This document shows positions 36,788 to 45,249 of a stretch of 64,000 nucleotides of DNA, one piece after another. The notes beneath the pieces were generated by a model. That model saw only the letters and a program-made list of their open reading frames with translations. It was not told the origin of the DNA and did not search any database. Position 1 is the stretch's first letter; each line of letters opens with the position of its first letter. This stretch comes from Solibacillus sp. FSL K6-1523. GTDB lineage: Bacteria; Bacillota; Bacilli; Bacillales_A; Planococcaceae. The position numbers and the translations under genes are program-made. The DNA is taken from the NCBI RefSeq assembly GCF_038005225.1, contig NZ_JBBOSU010000001.1, positions 4,132,001 to 4,196,000 on the forward strand, written 5' to 3'.

Positions 36788-38206
36788 ATGAATTGGAAAC
36801 CTAACAGAGCATTATCTATTAGTTTAGTGAATCAAATTGTACATTGGATGACCGAACAAATTTTAAATGGGCATTGGCCAAATGGAACAAAATTGCCTGC
36901 GCAACGCCAACTAGCTTTATCACTAGGTGTGAATCGTAGTACCTTACAAGAAGCAATCGAGGAATTAAAAGCAGATGGTATTTTATGTTCTAAAGTCGGT
37001 TCGAGCACCTTTGTTTCAAATGATTCATGGAATATTCTTGTTAAACAAAAACAGCCCAATTGGCAAAGATATATCGAAACAAGCATTCATAAATCAAATT
37101 ACCAAACAATCCAGCTAATCAATGAATTTGAGCAAGACGAGTCCATTATTCGCCTAAGTACCGGAGAGCTTTCTCCTAGCCTTTTACCCACTAAGAAAAT
37201 TCAACAATCATTACAACATTTAAAATTAGATGGTAAAGCAATTGGCTATTCTTCACCTCAAGGAAGTTTAGCACTTCGTCAAGCACTCGTTCACTATTTA
37301 AAAAAGCGAAATATCGAAACGACAGTAGACAATATATGTATCGTTTCTGGGGGTTTACAAGCATTGCAATTAATTGCTGTCGGCTTACTTGAACCAGGCT
37401 CAACAGTTTTACAAGAAAAATATTCTTACCTAAATTCCGTCCACCCGTTTCAATCGTATGGCATGAATTTACATAGCATTTCATCAAATAACAATCAAAT
37501 GGTCATACAAAGGAAAATGAGCGGTCAAAATATTTTCTATGCTATTCCAACGCTCCATAACCCAACAGGCGCTATATGGCCCCAGCAAAAAAAGGAACAA
37601 TTTTATGAACAGTGTTTAGCAGCGAATATGCCCATTATTGAAGATGATGTTTATTTTGAACTAGCTTTCGAAAAACTGTCACCTCCTTTAAAAGCTATTG
37701 ATACTTCTGGACAGGTCGTTTATTTAGGTAGTGTGTCTAAAACACTCAGTCCAGGTTTACGCATTGGCTGGGTTGTTGCACCAACACCTGTCATTAAACG
37801 ACTCGCTGACATAAAAATGCAGATGGATTATGGCTCTAGTGCTTTTTCACAGGAAATCGTAACGCATTGGCTTACAAGCGACCTTTATGAGGAACATATA
37901 ATGTATTTAAAATCGGAATTGCAAAAGAGAGCGCTCTATATGGAAAAATTGCTGGCACAATATTTCACTAACATCGCGAGTTGGGAAAAATCTAAGGGAG
38001 GCTTCTATATTTGGCTAAAATTCCACAAACCAATCCTGACTTCTGCATTTTTTTATAAATTACTAAAACAAAAGGTACTTATTAATCCAGGCTATATTTA
38101 CGAACCAAAAGATGCCTTCCATATTCGACTTTCCTATGCTTACGCTAATGAAGAGGATTTAAAGGAAGGACTAATCTGTTTACAAAAAATAGCTTTGGAA
38201 GAGTAA
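36788..38206 (+). CDS. MocR-type GntR/aminotransferase regulator
   Basis: A 472-residue transcription regulator that fuses an N-terminal GntR winged helix (residues 8-78; LPAQRQLALSLGVNRSTLQEAIEEL) with a fold-type I aminotransferase-like domain. The PLP lysine lies in YLGSVSKTLSPGLRIGW; NPTGAIWP and DDVYFELAF are other PLP-domain motifs. Its divergent neighbour is a LysE-family exporter, the likely target. The ribosome-binding site AAGGAG lies 11 bases upstream of the ATG, within repeat copy D. Confidence 0.9.
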   Translation: MNWKPNRALSISLVNQIVHWMTEQILNGHWPNGTKLPAQRQLALSLGVNRSTLQEAIEELKADGILCSKVGSSTFVSNDSWNILVKQKQPNWQRYIETSIHKSNYQTIQLINEFEQDESIIRLSTGELSPSLLPTKKIQQSLQHLKLDGKAIGYSSPQGSLALRQALVHYLKKRNIETTVDNICIVSGGLQALQLIAVGLLEPGSTVLQEKYSYLNSVHPFQSYGMNLHSISSNNNQMVIQRKMSGQNIFYAIPTLHNPTGAIWPQQKKEQFYEQCLAANMPIIEDDVYFELAFEKLSPPLKAIDTSGQVVYLGSVSKTLSPGLRIGWVVAPTPVIKRLADIKMQMDYGSSAFSQEIVTHWLTSDLYEEHIMYLKSELQKRALYMEKLLAQYFTNIASWEKSKGGFYIWLKFHKPILTSAFFYKLLKQKVLINPGYIYEPKDAFHIRLSYAYANEEDLKEGLICLQKIALEE

Positions 38207-38241
38207 ACACGAGACTGAATATAAAATATTTTCAAAATATA

Positions 38242-38270
38242 TTGACAGTTATAATCCATTCAACTAATAT
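38242..38270 (+). promoter_or_regulatory. Sigma-A promoter of the ABC exporter leader
   Basis: TTGACA (38242-38247), a 17-base spacer and TAATAT (38265-38270) form a near-consensus promoter. Transcription should begin near 38277, giving an untranslated leader of about 380 nt before the first exporter gene. Confidence 0.8.
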
Positions 38271-38313
38271 TAAGGGACACTAAATAATGTAAAAAGAAAA
38301 GGAGGCCATGACG

Positions 38314-38400
38314 ATGATGAACACACCAATTGTTAAATCGCAACACAACTATACAATTTCATATCGTCCAAGCCAAAACTCTCTTTTATGTTATGCATAA
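38314..38400 (+). CDS. Leader peptide of the multidrug ABC exporter, 28 residues
   Basis: A short ORF with AAAGGAGG 8 bases before its ATG (the in-frame ATG at 38308 is too close). It encodes MMNTPIVKSQ then HNYTISYRPSQNSLLCYA and stops at 38398-38400, 18 bp before a terminator. Codons 18-21 (38366-38374, GTCCAAGCC) can pair with GGTATGGAC (38424-38432) of that terminator. In B. subtilis the bmrCD genes are preceded by the leader ORF bmrB and regulated by ribosome-mediated attenuation; this ORF has the same position but I do not claim sequence homology. It probably acts in cis. Confidence 0.7.
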   Translation: MMNTPIVKSQHNYTISYRPSQNSLLCYA

Positions 38401-38418
38401 GCGCGTAATCAAAAGTTA

Positions 38419-38450
38419 GCACAGGTATGGACTTACCTGTGCCCTTTTTC
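38419..38450 (+). terminator. Attenuator terminator 1 of the exporter leader
   Basis: GCACAGGTA (38419-38427) pairs perfectly with TACCTGTGC (38434-38442), loop TGGACT, followed by CCTTTTTC. It lies 18 bp after the leader-ORF stop. Confidence 0.88.
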
Positions 38451-38455
38451 GTTTT

Positions 38456-38492
38456 GACACCTATTCGAAAAATCGGATTGGTGTCTTTTTTA
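38456..38492 (+). terminator. Attenuator terminator 2 of the exporter leader
   Basis: GACACC (38456-38461) pairs with GGTGTC (38480-38485), extended inside by ATTCG/CGGAT, then TTTTTTATT. A third hairpin (ATTGGGA/TCCCAAT, 38492-38514) has no T tract. Confidence 0.8.
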
Positions 38493-38565
38493 TTGGGAAA
38501 ATTACCGTCCCAATAAACTACGCGATGCTCTATTAGTGTAAAAAACACTTTAGGAGGGCTTTACT

Positions 38566-38622
38566 ATGAAAAATTGTATCCAAAGAAAACTATTAAGAAA
38601 CGAGCGAACAGACGATGGGTAG
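38566..38622 (+). CDS. Second small ORF in the exporter leader, 18 residues
   Basis: ATG at 38566 with TAGGAGGGC 8-9 bases upstream encodes MKNCIQRKLLRNERTDDG and stops at TAG 38620-38622, 34 bp before the exporter start. A small hairpin AGTGT-AAAAA-ACACT lies just before the ribosome-binding site. The strong site suggests it is translated, perhaps as a second regulatory peptide or for coupling. No homology is claimed. Confidence 0.5.
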   Translation: MKNCIQRKLLRNERTDDG

Positions 38623-38656
38623 CTCATTTATGACTATGAGGAAAGAAGGTTAAAAA

Positions 38657-40399
38657 ATGTTTAGTGTACTTTTTAAATTAAAATGGTTTTTCAAAAAATA
38701 CCGAAAGCAATATACAATTGCCATCACCCTGCTCATACTTGCCAGTGTAATTGACGTATTGCCTCCATGGATTTTAGGAGAAGCAATCGATGCGATGACA
38801 GGTGGCACAATGACCCGTGAACTGTTAACGAAATACATGGTGTTCATCATAGGCGCGGCTTTCATTAGCTATGGACTAAGCTTCGTATGGCAATACCAAT
38901 TATTCGGTGGTTCCATTACACTGGACCGAATTTTACGTAAACGGCTAATGCAGCAATTTTTAAATATGACGCCGACGTTTTATGAAAAAAATCGTACCGG
39001 TGACTTAATGGCCAAAGCGACCAATGATTTAAACTCAGTCACGTTAACGGCTGGTTTCGGAATTATGACGCTCATTGATTCCACTGTTTATATGGGGCTT
39101 ATTATTTTAGCAATGGGCTTCTTTATTTCTTGGAAGCTTACATTTTTCGCTATGTTACCCATTCCGATTATGGCATTCCTCATTCAATATTTAGGGAAAA
39201 TCGTACATGAGCGTTATATGACTGCGCAACATGCATTCGGTGACATGAACGATAATGTTCTTGAATCTGTTGCAGGTACACGCGTTATTCGTGCTTACGT
39301 TCAAGAAAAAAAGGATGAGCAACGTTTCGCAGATATGAGTGAAGATGTTTTCAATAAAAACATGCACGTTTCTTATATTAACGCGCTATTTATGCCGATC
39401 ACGAAAATTGGAACCGGCATTTGCTATGTCATTGCGCTTGGCTACGGGGCTGTGCTCGTTTCTCGCAATGAGCTTTCAGTAGGGCAGCTTGTTTCATTTA
39501 ACGTGTATTTAGGTTTGGCGGTATGGCCAATGTTCGCAATTGGTGAGTTGATTAACGTCATGCAACAAGGGAGTGCCTCTTTAGACCGTGTGCAAGATAC
39601 ACTTGATTATGAGGCAGATGTTCAAAATCCAGCATCACCAACAGCCTATGCGAAACCAAATTCGATCGGTTTTGATAACTTCACATTCCAATATCCACTG
39701 TCTCAGATGAAAAATTTACAGCAAATTTCACTGAACTTGCAAAAAGGGCAAACGCTTGGGATTGTCGGAAAAACAGGTGCAGGTAAAACGACATTCATTC
39801 GTCAATTACTACGAGAGTATCCACTTGGTGATGGCAGTATCGTCATTAACGATACGAACCTTGCGAACATGACAAAGGAACAAATTTTAGACTGGATTGG
39901 CTATGTGCCACAAGATCATACGTTATTCTCACGTTCAATTCGTGAAAATATTTTGTTTGGTAAAGAAGATGCGACATTCGAGGAAGTGAATGAAGCAATC
40001 CGACTTGCTGATTTTGAAAAGGATTTAACAAATTTACCAATGGGCATCGAAACGCTTGTTGGTGAAAAAGGGGTATCTCTTTCTGGCGGACAAAAACAGC
40101 GTGTTTCCATCGCTCGCGCCTTAATTAAAGACCCTGAAATTTTAATTTTAGATGATTCATTATCCGCTGTTGATGCGAAAACAGAGTCAAAAATCATTGA
40201 AAATATTCAAACAGAGCGCGCTGGTAAAACGACGATTATTTCCACACACCGCCTGTCAGGTATTCAACATGCTGACGAGGTCATTGTGCTAGATGATGGC
40301 ATGATTGTAGAACGCGGTACACATGAACAGCTCCTTGCTTTAGGTGGTTGGTATAAAGAGCAATTTGATCGCCAGCAGCTAGAGGAGGTGGGCGAATGA
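38657..40399 (+). CDS. bmrC: Heterodimeric multidrug ABC exporter, BmrC-type subunit
   Basis: Half-transporter of 580 residues: six-helix exporter domain (to about residue 320) and ATPase domain. Walker A is GKTGAGKTT, the signature LSGGQKQR, and Walker B ends LILDDSLSAVD. The catalytic Glu after Walker B is Asp here, as in BmrC of B. subtilis, so its own ATP site should be the degenerate one, while its intact signature completes the partner site. GAAAGAAGG precedes the ATG. It overlaps the next gene by 4 bp. Antibiotic export is inferred from the family. Confidence 0.9.
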   Translation: MFSVLFKLKWFFKKYRKQYTIAITLLILASVIDVLPPWILGEAIDAMTGGTMTRELLTKYMVFIIGAAFISYGLSFVWQYQLFGGSITLDRILRKRLMQQFLNMTPTFYEKNRTGDLMAKATNDLNSVTLTAGFGIMTLIDSTVYMGLIILAMGFFISWKLTFFAMLPIPIMAFLIQYLGKIVHERYMTAQHAFGDMNDNVLESVAGTRVIRAYVQEKKDEQRFADMSEDVFNKNMHVSYINALFMPITKIGTGICYVIALGYGAVLVSRNELSVGQLVSFNVYLGLAVWPMFAIGELINVMQQGSASLDRVQDTLDYEADVQNPASPTAYAKPNSIGFDNFTFQYPLSQMKNLQQISLNLQKGQTLGIVGKTGAGKTTFIRQLLREYPLGDGSIVINDTNLANMTKEQILDWIGYVPQDHTLFSRSIRENILFGKEDATFEEVNEAIRLADFEKDLTNLPMGIETLVGEKGVSLSGGQKQRVSIARALIKDPEILILDDSLSAVDAKTESKIIENIQTERAGKTTIISTHRLSGIQHADEVIVLDDGMIVERGTHEQLLALGGWYKEQFDRQQLEEVGE

Positions 40400-42129
40400 G
40401 TACATCAAAAAGGCTGTATTTATACGCTTTAAAATTTAAATCACCGATACTCATCGGTTTACTGTTATTAACGATTGCGGTTGTAACGGATATTGCAGGT
40501 CCGTTCATTGCGAAATATATTATTGACCACTATATGGAACCAGGTAACTTACAGGCTGAACCGATTATTTGGCTTCTTTCTGTATTCTTCCTGCTTGCTG
40601 TTGTAACAGCGGTGTTCCGTTATTTTATGAACATCTACTTACAGCGCGGGGCAAACCGGGTCGTGCAGCAATTGCGCAAAGACGTTTTTGGGCATATTCA
40701 AAAGCTCCCAATCGAATACTTTGATAATTTGCCTGCTGGAAAAGTCGTTGCCCGTGTGACAAACGATACAGAGGCAATCCGCAATCTTTATGTAACGGTG
40801 CTTTCGCAGTTTGCTACAAGCTTCATTACGATTGCAGGGGTTTATGTAGCACTGTTTATTTTAAATTGGAAAATGGCACTTGTTGCGCTTATTTTCATTC
40901 CGATCGTGTATATATGGATGATTTTATACCGTAAATACGCATCTGGGTACAATCATGTCATCCGTACGAAAATTGCAGATATTAACGCAATGATTAATGA
41001 ATCGATTAATGGCATGACAATTATTCAAGCATTCCGCCGCGAAGATCAGATGACGCAAGAGTTTGATAAGATGAACGATGAACATTACGAATACCATCGT
41101 AAATTACTCGTTCTCGACTCGGCTACTTCGCATAACTTAGTAAATTTTTTACGATTAGGAATGTTTGCAGTATTTGTATTTTACTTCGGTACACAATCAA
41201 TCACGTTACCAGAAGCTGTTTCAGCCGGAACACTTTATGCTTTCGTTGATTACATGACGCGTCTTTTTAACCCAATCACAAACTTGGTCAATCAATTTTC
41301 ACAGCTTGAACGTTCACTCGTTGCGGGTTCTCGTGTATTTGAATTGTTAGATCAAACAGGAGAAAATGTTAGTGAAGAACGTATCGACCGCTACAAAGGA
41401 AATGTTGTATTTGATAACGTATCATTCGCTTATAAAAATGATGAGTACGTATTGAGAAACATTCAATTCGAAGCAAAGCAAGGGGAAACAATTGCACTCG
41501 TTGGGCATACAGGTTCGGGGAAAAGTTCGATTATGAATTTATTATTCCGTTTCTATGATCCACAAAAAGGGCGCATCGTTATTGACGGGCAAGACATTAC
41601 AAAACTTCCTCGCCAAGCAGTTCGCCAGCATATGGGCATCGTTTTACAGGACCCTTACTTATTTACGGGTACGATTGAAACGAATGTGAGCTTAAATGAC
41701 GAACGCATCTCGCGTGAAACAGTGGAAAAAGCGCTCGCTGCAGTTGGTGGCGATCGGGTTTTAGCAAAATTAGAAAAAGGTATTGATGAACCCGTTATTG
41801 AAAAAGGAAGCACACTTTCTTCCGGTCAACGTCAGCTTATTTCATTCGCACGGGCACTAGCCTTTGACCCAGCGATTTTAATTTTGGATGAGGCTACATC
41901 GAATATTGACTCTGAAACAGAGGAAATTATCCAGCATGCGATGGAAGTTTTAAAGCAAGGGCGCACAACATTTATCATCGCGCACCGACTTTCTACTATT
42001 AAAAATGCCGATAAGATTTTAGTGTTAGACCGCGGTGAAATTGTGGAGCAAGGTTCGCATGATGAGCTTGTAGCATTAGGTGGGAAATATGAGCTGATGT
42101 ATCGTTTACAATCGGGGGCGCTTTCATAA
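40396..42129 (+). CDS. bmrD: Heterodimeric multidrug ABC exporter, BmrD-type subunit
   Basis: Second half-transporter, 577 residues, partner of the preceding protein. Six membrane helices are followed by an ATPase domain with Walker A GHTGSGKSS, Walker B LILDEATSNID (canonical Glu) and His switch AHRLS. The signature is LSSGQRQL rather than LSGGQ, the usual degeneration in heterodimeric exporters. AGGAGGTGG lies before the ATG, which overlaps the upstream gene (ATGA). There is no clear terminator before the following GNAT gene. Confidence 0.9.
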   Translation: MSTSKRLYLYALKFKSPILIGLLLLTIAVVTDIAGPFIAKYIIDHYMEPGNLQAEPIIWLLSVFFLLAVVTAVFRYFMNIYLQRGANRVVQQLRKDVFGHIQKLPIEYFDNLPAGKVVARVTNDTEAIRNLYVTVLSQFATSFITIAGVYVALFILNWKMALVALIFIPIVYIWMILYRKYASGYNHVIRTKIADINAMINESINGMTIIQAFRREDQMTQEFDKMNDEHYEYHRKLLVLDSATSHNLVNFLRLGMFAVFVFYFGTQSITLPEAVSAGTLYAFVDYMTRLFNPITNLVNQFSQLERSLVAGSRVFELLDQTGENVSEERIDRYKGNVVFDNVSFAYKNDEYVLRNIQFEAKQGETIALVGHTGSGKSSIMNLLFRFYDPQKGRIVIDGQDITKLPRQAVRQHMGIVLQDPYLFTGTIETNVSLNDERISRETVEKALAAVGGDRVLAKLEKGIDEPVIEKGSTLSSGQRQLISFARALAFDPAILILDEATSNIDSETEEIIQHAMEVLKQGRTTFIIAHRLSTIKNADKILVLDRGEIVEQGSHDELVALGGKYELMYRLQSGALS

Positions 42130-42223
42130 GAAGCCTAATAAATATTCGGAGGTAATGGCTTTGTTACTATACTTTTGAAATATATCTTCTACCTAATCAA
42201 TTAAAAATCGGGAGTTGATATAT

Positions 42224-42640
42224 ATGATCGTATATAAAAATAATGTTGACGACATTTCACCTACTATGTTGAACGGTTTTTTCGTGGATTGGCCTAACCC
42301 TCCAATTCCACAAACGCACTTAAAACTATTGAAAAATAGCAGTAAAGTGGTCATTGCGTTCGATGAAAATACAGATGAAGTAGTTGGGTTTATAACAGCC
42401 ATTAGTGATAGCGTCCTATCAGCCTATATTCCGTTCCTTGAAGTTTTGCCCGAGCATAAAAACAAAGGCATTGGGAAGGAATTAGTAAAACGTATGTTAC
42501 AACAACTAGATGATATTTATATGATTGATCTGTGCTGTGATGATGATTTAATCTCTTACTACAAAAACTTTGGCATGATAAAATCAAACGGCATGCTTGT
42601 ACGGAATTATGAAATGCAGTCTGGGATTACAATGAAATAA
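42224..42640 (+). CDS. GNAT acetyltransferase, small
   Basis: A 138-residue GNAT-fold acetyltransferase. The acetyl-CoA pyrophosphate loop is LEVLPEHKNKGIGKELVKRM; the downstream YYKNFGM motif closes the fold. Substrate unknown. The ATG at 42224-42226 has GGGAG 9 bases upstream; a TTG three codons earlier lies directly on that site. It follows the exporter by 94 bp and ends in a terminator that may serve the whole unit. Confidence 0.83.
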   Translation: MIVYKNNVDDISPTMLNGFFVDWPNPPIPQTHLKLLKNSSKVVIAFDENTDEVVGFITAISDSVLSAYIPFLEVLPEHKNKGIGKELVKRMLQQLDDIYMIDLCCDDDLISYYKNFGMIKSNGMLVRNYEMQSGITMK

Positions 42641-42647
42641 ATGAACG

Positions 42648-42679
42648 AAAAAACGCTTGGATTTATCCGAGCGTTTTTA
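42648..42679. terminator. Bidirectional terminator between GNAT and cueP genes
   Basis: AACGCTTGGA pairs with TCCGAGCGTT (one G-U), loop TTTA, flanked by AAAAAA and TTTTT. Confidence 0.88.
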
Positions 42680-42707
42680 TGTGCTAATTTAAGAGATTAT
42701 TTCCATA

Positions 42708-43292
42708 TTACTTAAGCTGTAATGTCGTAATGCATGTACCGTCTTCGTCAAACGTTGTAATGCCACCTTCTACTTTTTTACCGTCTTGCTCGATTTGAAT
42801 AATGTATGCTTGATTGCGAGGTAGCCATAAATCGAAGAAACCATTTTCTAATGTTGTAATCTTCTCATCTACAATAACCTCTCCCTTTTCATTTTCAATA
42901 AACACATCAAATTCCTGGCTCACTAGCTCCCCTTGGCAGCCTGTTAAGCTATGGTTTGTACATGGATGTGTTTGATTAATGAATGGCGCAATCGACACGA
43001 AAAACTCTTCTTCAGGTAAATCGTATGTCGTTGCATTACCATCTTTATCCGTTACGATTAATTGTGTTGATGTAATGGATGCTTGCTCATCTGTTGTTTT
43101 GTTTGAGCTATAGCTTTCTACTAATGCTTTAATATCATCTGTTTGTCCTTGTGTTGTTGTAGGTTCTTTCGTTTCAGGTTGTGTTTGAGTCGGTTGTTCT
43201 GGAGATTGTCCTCCATCCGTTCCTTTTTCATCACCACATGCTGCAAGAATACCTACTGCTAATAATGCTACTGACAATAATTTAAACTTCAT
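42708..43292 (-). CDS. cueP: CueP-family copper-handling lipoprotein
   Basis: A 194-residue lipoprotein (lipobox LAAC, Cys19) with a Gln/Thr/Pro-rich linker to about residue 55 and a CueP domain. The family cysteines are visible in THPCTNHSLTGCQGEL and in EDGTCITTLQLK. Salmonella CueP is a periplasmic copper-binding protein that supplies and protects superoxide dismutase; here the protein would sit on the outer face of the membrane. Copper binding is inferred from the conserved Cys pattern. No copper transporter gene is adjacent. GGGG precedes the ATG. Confidence 0.82.
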   Translation of the reverse strand: MKFKLLSVALLAVGILAACGDEKGTDGGQSPEQPTQTQPETKEPTTTQGQTDDIKALVESYSSNKTTDEQASITSTQLIVTDKDGNATTYDLPEEEFFVSIAPFINQTHPCTNHSLTGCQGELVSQEFDVFIENEKGEVIVDEKITTLENGFFDLWLPRNQAYIIQIEQDGKKVEGGITTFDEDGTCITTLQLK

Positions 43293-43453
43293 TATAATAT
43301 CCCCTTTCTAGCCCTATCCCACTCATTGTAAATCAAATTTCTTGGAATTGTTATGTAAAATTGGTGAACTTCCCATAACGAAGAAAACATCTCTTGCACT
43401 TGATCCGTCTTTCATATGACGTTCTACTTTTTTATCGGTTCCTCGGAAAATCT

Positions 43454-43756
43454 CTACTTTTCACTCGAAAAGGATAGGTGGGCATCTTGGAGTGCTTGTC
43501 TTAACTTTGGCATTGTTGCAGGCCCAACACCGTGTAATTTTAAAATATCCTTTTCTGAAAACTCGGCTAAGCGTTGTAACGTCGTAATTCCTTCATGCTC
43601 TAATGCTCGTCTTGCAGGAGAGGAAAGTATTGCTAAAAATCCTTCTGTTGGTTTTTTCGCCGTTTCACAAACAGGGCATGTCGGGCAGTCACTGCTTTTA
43701 TAATAAGTATGTCCTTGTGAGCAAGTTCTCATTGTTTTTTCGGATTTCAATATCAT
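43454..43756 (-). CDS. Zinc-ribbon plus helix-hairpin-helix (RpoA-CTD-like) protein
   Basis: A 100-residue protein combining a short Cys cluster (CSQGHTYYKSSDCPTCPVC, about residues 12-30) with a helix-hairpin-helix region (GITTLQRLAEFSEKDILKLHGVGPATMPKLRQAL) resembling the C-terminal domain of the RNA polymerase alpha subunit. The HhH region probably binds nucleic acid non-specifically. Function unknown. The ATG at 43754-43756 has GAGG 5 bases upstream; an internal ATG at the residue before RTC is an alternative. Confidence 0.75.
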   Translation of the reverse strand: MILKSEKTMRTCSQGHTYYKSSDCPTCPVCETAKKPTEGFLAILSSPARRALEHEGITTLQRLAEFSEKDILKLHGVGPATMPKLRQALQDAHLSFSSEK

Positions 43757-43813
43757 AGTCACCTCGATATTTTTACTGTTACAACAATTATATCAAACGT
43801 CTGAATAATCGGT

Positions 43814-43960
43814 TTGAACTACTCCCACCTACGCTATCGCTTAGAGGAGGGAGATTCTTGACTGAAACCCCTTTTAGATGGAGATTCACCGAGCAATCCC
43901 CGTAGTCCCTACGGTTTGAAGCCTTAATGCTTCTTGTAGAATATTGATGCTTGCGTTAAG
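43814..43960 (-). ncRNA. Candidate omega RNA of the TnpB element
   Basis: The 3' end of tnpB and the following 70 bases up to the element end form the position where TnpB guide RNAs arise. A hairpin CTCCC-TCC ... GGTGGGAG is visible. The guide would then be the flanking sequence that begins ACCGATTATTCAGACG on the minus strand. Extent is approximate; no expression evidence. Confidence 0.5.
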
Positions 43961-45046
43961 ATCTCGGTCATGTTGCGTATGACAGTTTGGACACGTCCAT
44001 GTTCGGATAGCGAGATTCTTTACGTCTTTATGTTGATAGCCACAATGTGAACAAAGCTGGCTAGAGGCAAATGTTTTACCTACTCGAATCACCTGTTTGC
44101 CGTGCCATTGTGCTTTGTACTCGAGCATATGCGCGAATTCTGACCAGCTCACCTCACTAATGGCTTTGGCAAGTTGGGGATTTTTTTGCATCTTACTGAC
44201 ACACAAATCTTCAATTCCAATGATGTCGTGGTTTTTGACAATTTCAGTGGATATTTTGTGTAAGTAATCCTGCCGTGCATTGCGGATTTTCTCATGAATT
44301 TTTGCTACTTTTATGCGCTGTTTTTGATAGTTTTTCGCTTCATCTAATGGACAGTTTCGTTTGATGGCCCCCTCTTTTTTACAGGCTAAAATGCGTTGTT
44401 CTTCTGCTAATTTTGCCTCTAGCTTACGGAAAAACTGAGGGTTGGCATAGGTTGTACCGTCAGATAACTTTGCGAATTCTTTGAGACCAACATCAATGCC
44501 GACGTTTTTCGTTGTTTTTGGGTAGGCTTGGATATCCGTTTCCGCTAAAACTGCGATGAAATACTTACCTGTAGGGTTTCTTCTAATGGTTGCGCTAATG
44601 ATTTTTCCTGTAATTTCTTTGGATTTTGCGAATTTCACATGACCTAGTTTCGGGAGTTGGATGCGACCTTTGATTATTTTGATATTATCATTCGTCATTT
44701 TTGTCGTATAGCTTTGCGTGGGGGTTTTCTTCGATTTAAAACGCGGTGCTTCGTTTTGTTGTTTGAAAAAACGGTCATAGCTATCCGCTAAATGTCGTAC
44801 CGTTGTTTGAAGGGCAATGCTATCTACTTCTTTTAGCCAGCTTGTTTCCTCTTGTTTTTTTAATGTTGGCAGCATCGCGGAGCATTTTCCATATGACAAA
44901 CCTTTGCCTGTTTCTTTGTATGCAGCTTGCCACTCCGCTAGACAATAGTTGAAAATATAGCGACAACAGCCAATCGTTTTATTGATTAATGTCGTCTGTT
45001 CTTTTGTCGGATAGAGACGGAATTTATACGCTTTATAAGTCAACAA
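43886..45046 (-). CDS. tnpB: RNA-guided endonuclease TnpB
   Basis: IS605 OrfB/TnpB of about 386 residues, an omega-RNA-guided nuclease ancestral to Cas12. The wedge/REC part starts at [14 protein letters not shown]. The three RuvC acidic residues are in [23 protein letters not shown] and [12 protein letters not shown], and the zinc finger CSHCGY ... CPNCH is complete, so it looks catalytically intact. The likely start is TTG at 45044-45046 with GGAGGTG 7-8 bases upstream; an ATG five codons earlier overlaps that site. Confidence 0.92.
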   Translation of the reverse strand: MLTYKAYKFRLYPTKEQTTLINKTIGCCRYIFNYCLAEWQAAYKETGKGLSYGKCSAMLPTLKKQEETSWLKEVDSIALQTTVRHLADSYDRFFKQQNEAPRFKSKKTPTQSYTTKMTNDNIKIIKGRIQLPKLGHVKFAKSKEITGKIISATIRRNPTGKYFIAVLAETDIQAYPKTTKNVGIDVGLKEFAKLSDGTTYANPQFFRKLEAKLAEEQRILACKKEGAIKRNCPLDEAKNYQKQRIKVAKIHEKIRNARQDYLHKISTEIVKNHDIIGIEDLCVSKMQKNPQLAKAISEVSWSEFAHMLEYKAQWHGKQVIRVGKTFASSQLCSHCGYQHKDVKNLAIRTWTCPNCHTQHDRDLNASINILQEALRLQTVGTTGIAR

Positions 45047-45127
45047 TCGGTTCACCTCCATTTCTTACATTCTACCAAATAGAATGTATGTTCTCAAGTG
45101 TAAGAAAAAACTTTAGGCTACCGCCTA

Positions 45128-45198
45128 CCGACATTCATCTCCCACTTACTTATTGGGCTATGCCCTACACATTCCTTGAAGTGGAAGTCTTCTGTCGG
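45128..45198. repeat. Imperfect palindrome at the 5' end of the TnpB element
   Basis: CCGACA (45128-45133) pairs with TGTCGG (45193-45198), and CCCACT with AGTGG further in; an inner GGGC-TAT-GCCC hairpin is also present. This is the kind of subterminal structure recognised by the HUH transposase TnpA of the family. Confidence 0.65.
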
Positions 45199-45206
45199 AT
45201 AATGAT

Positions 45207-45236
45207 AAAAAAGAGCCCTCTTCACGAAGGCTCCCG
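45207..45236 (-). terminator. Intrinsic terminator after ahpF
   Basis: On the minus strand GAGCC-TTC-GTGA-AGA-GGGCTC is followed by TTTTTT. The TnpB element lies immediately downstream. Confidence 0.8.
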
Positions 45237-45249
45237 CTATTTTATTCGT

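Larger units (their letters stand above)
43814..45200 (-). mobile_element. IS200/IS605-type element carrying only tnpB
   Basis: The tnpB gene is bounded by subterminal hairpins and has no tnpA, so it is an IS1341-like element that would need a transposase in trans. The 5' end hairpin lies at 45128-45198 and the 3' end hairpin (CTCCC ... GGGAG, 43823-43853) beyond the gene. The 3' boundary is set provisionally at the GTTCAA at 43814-43819. The 5' boundary falls just after the T tract of the ahpF terminator. No target duplication is expected for this family. Confidence 0.8.
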
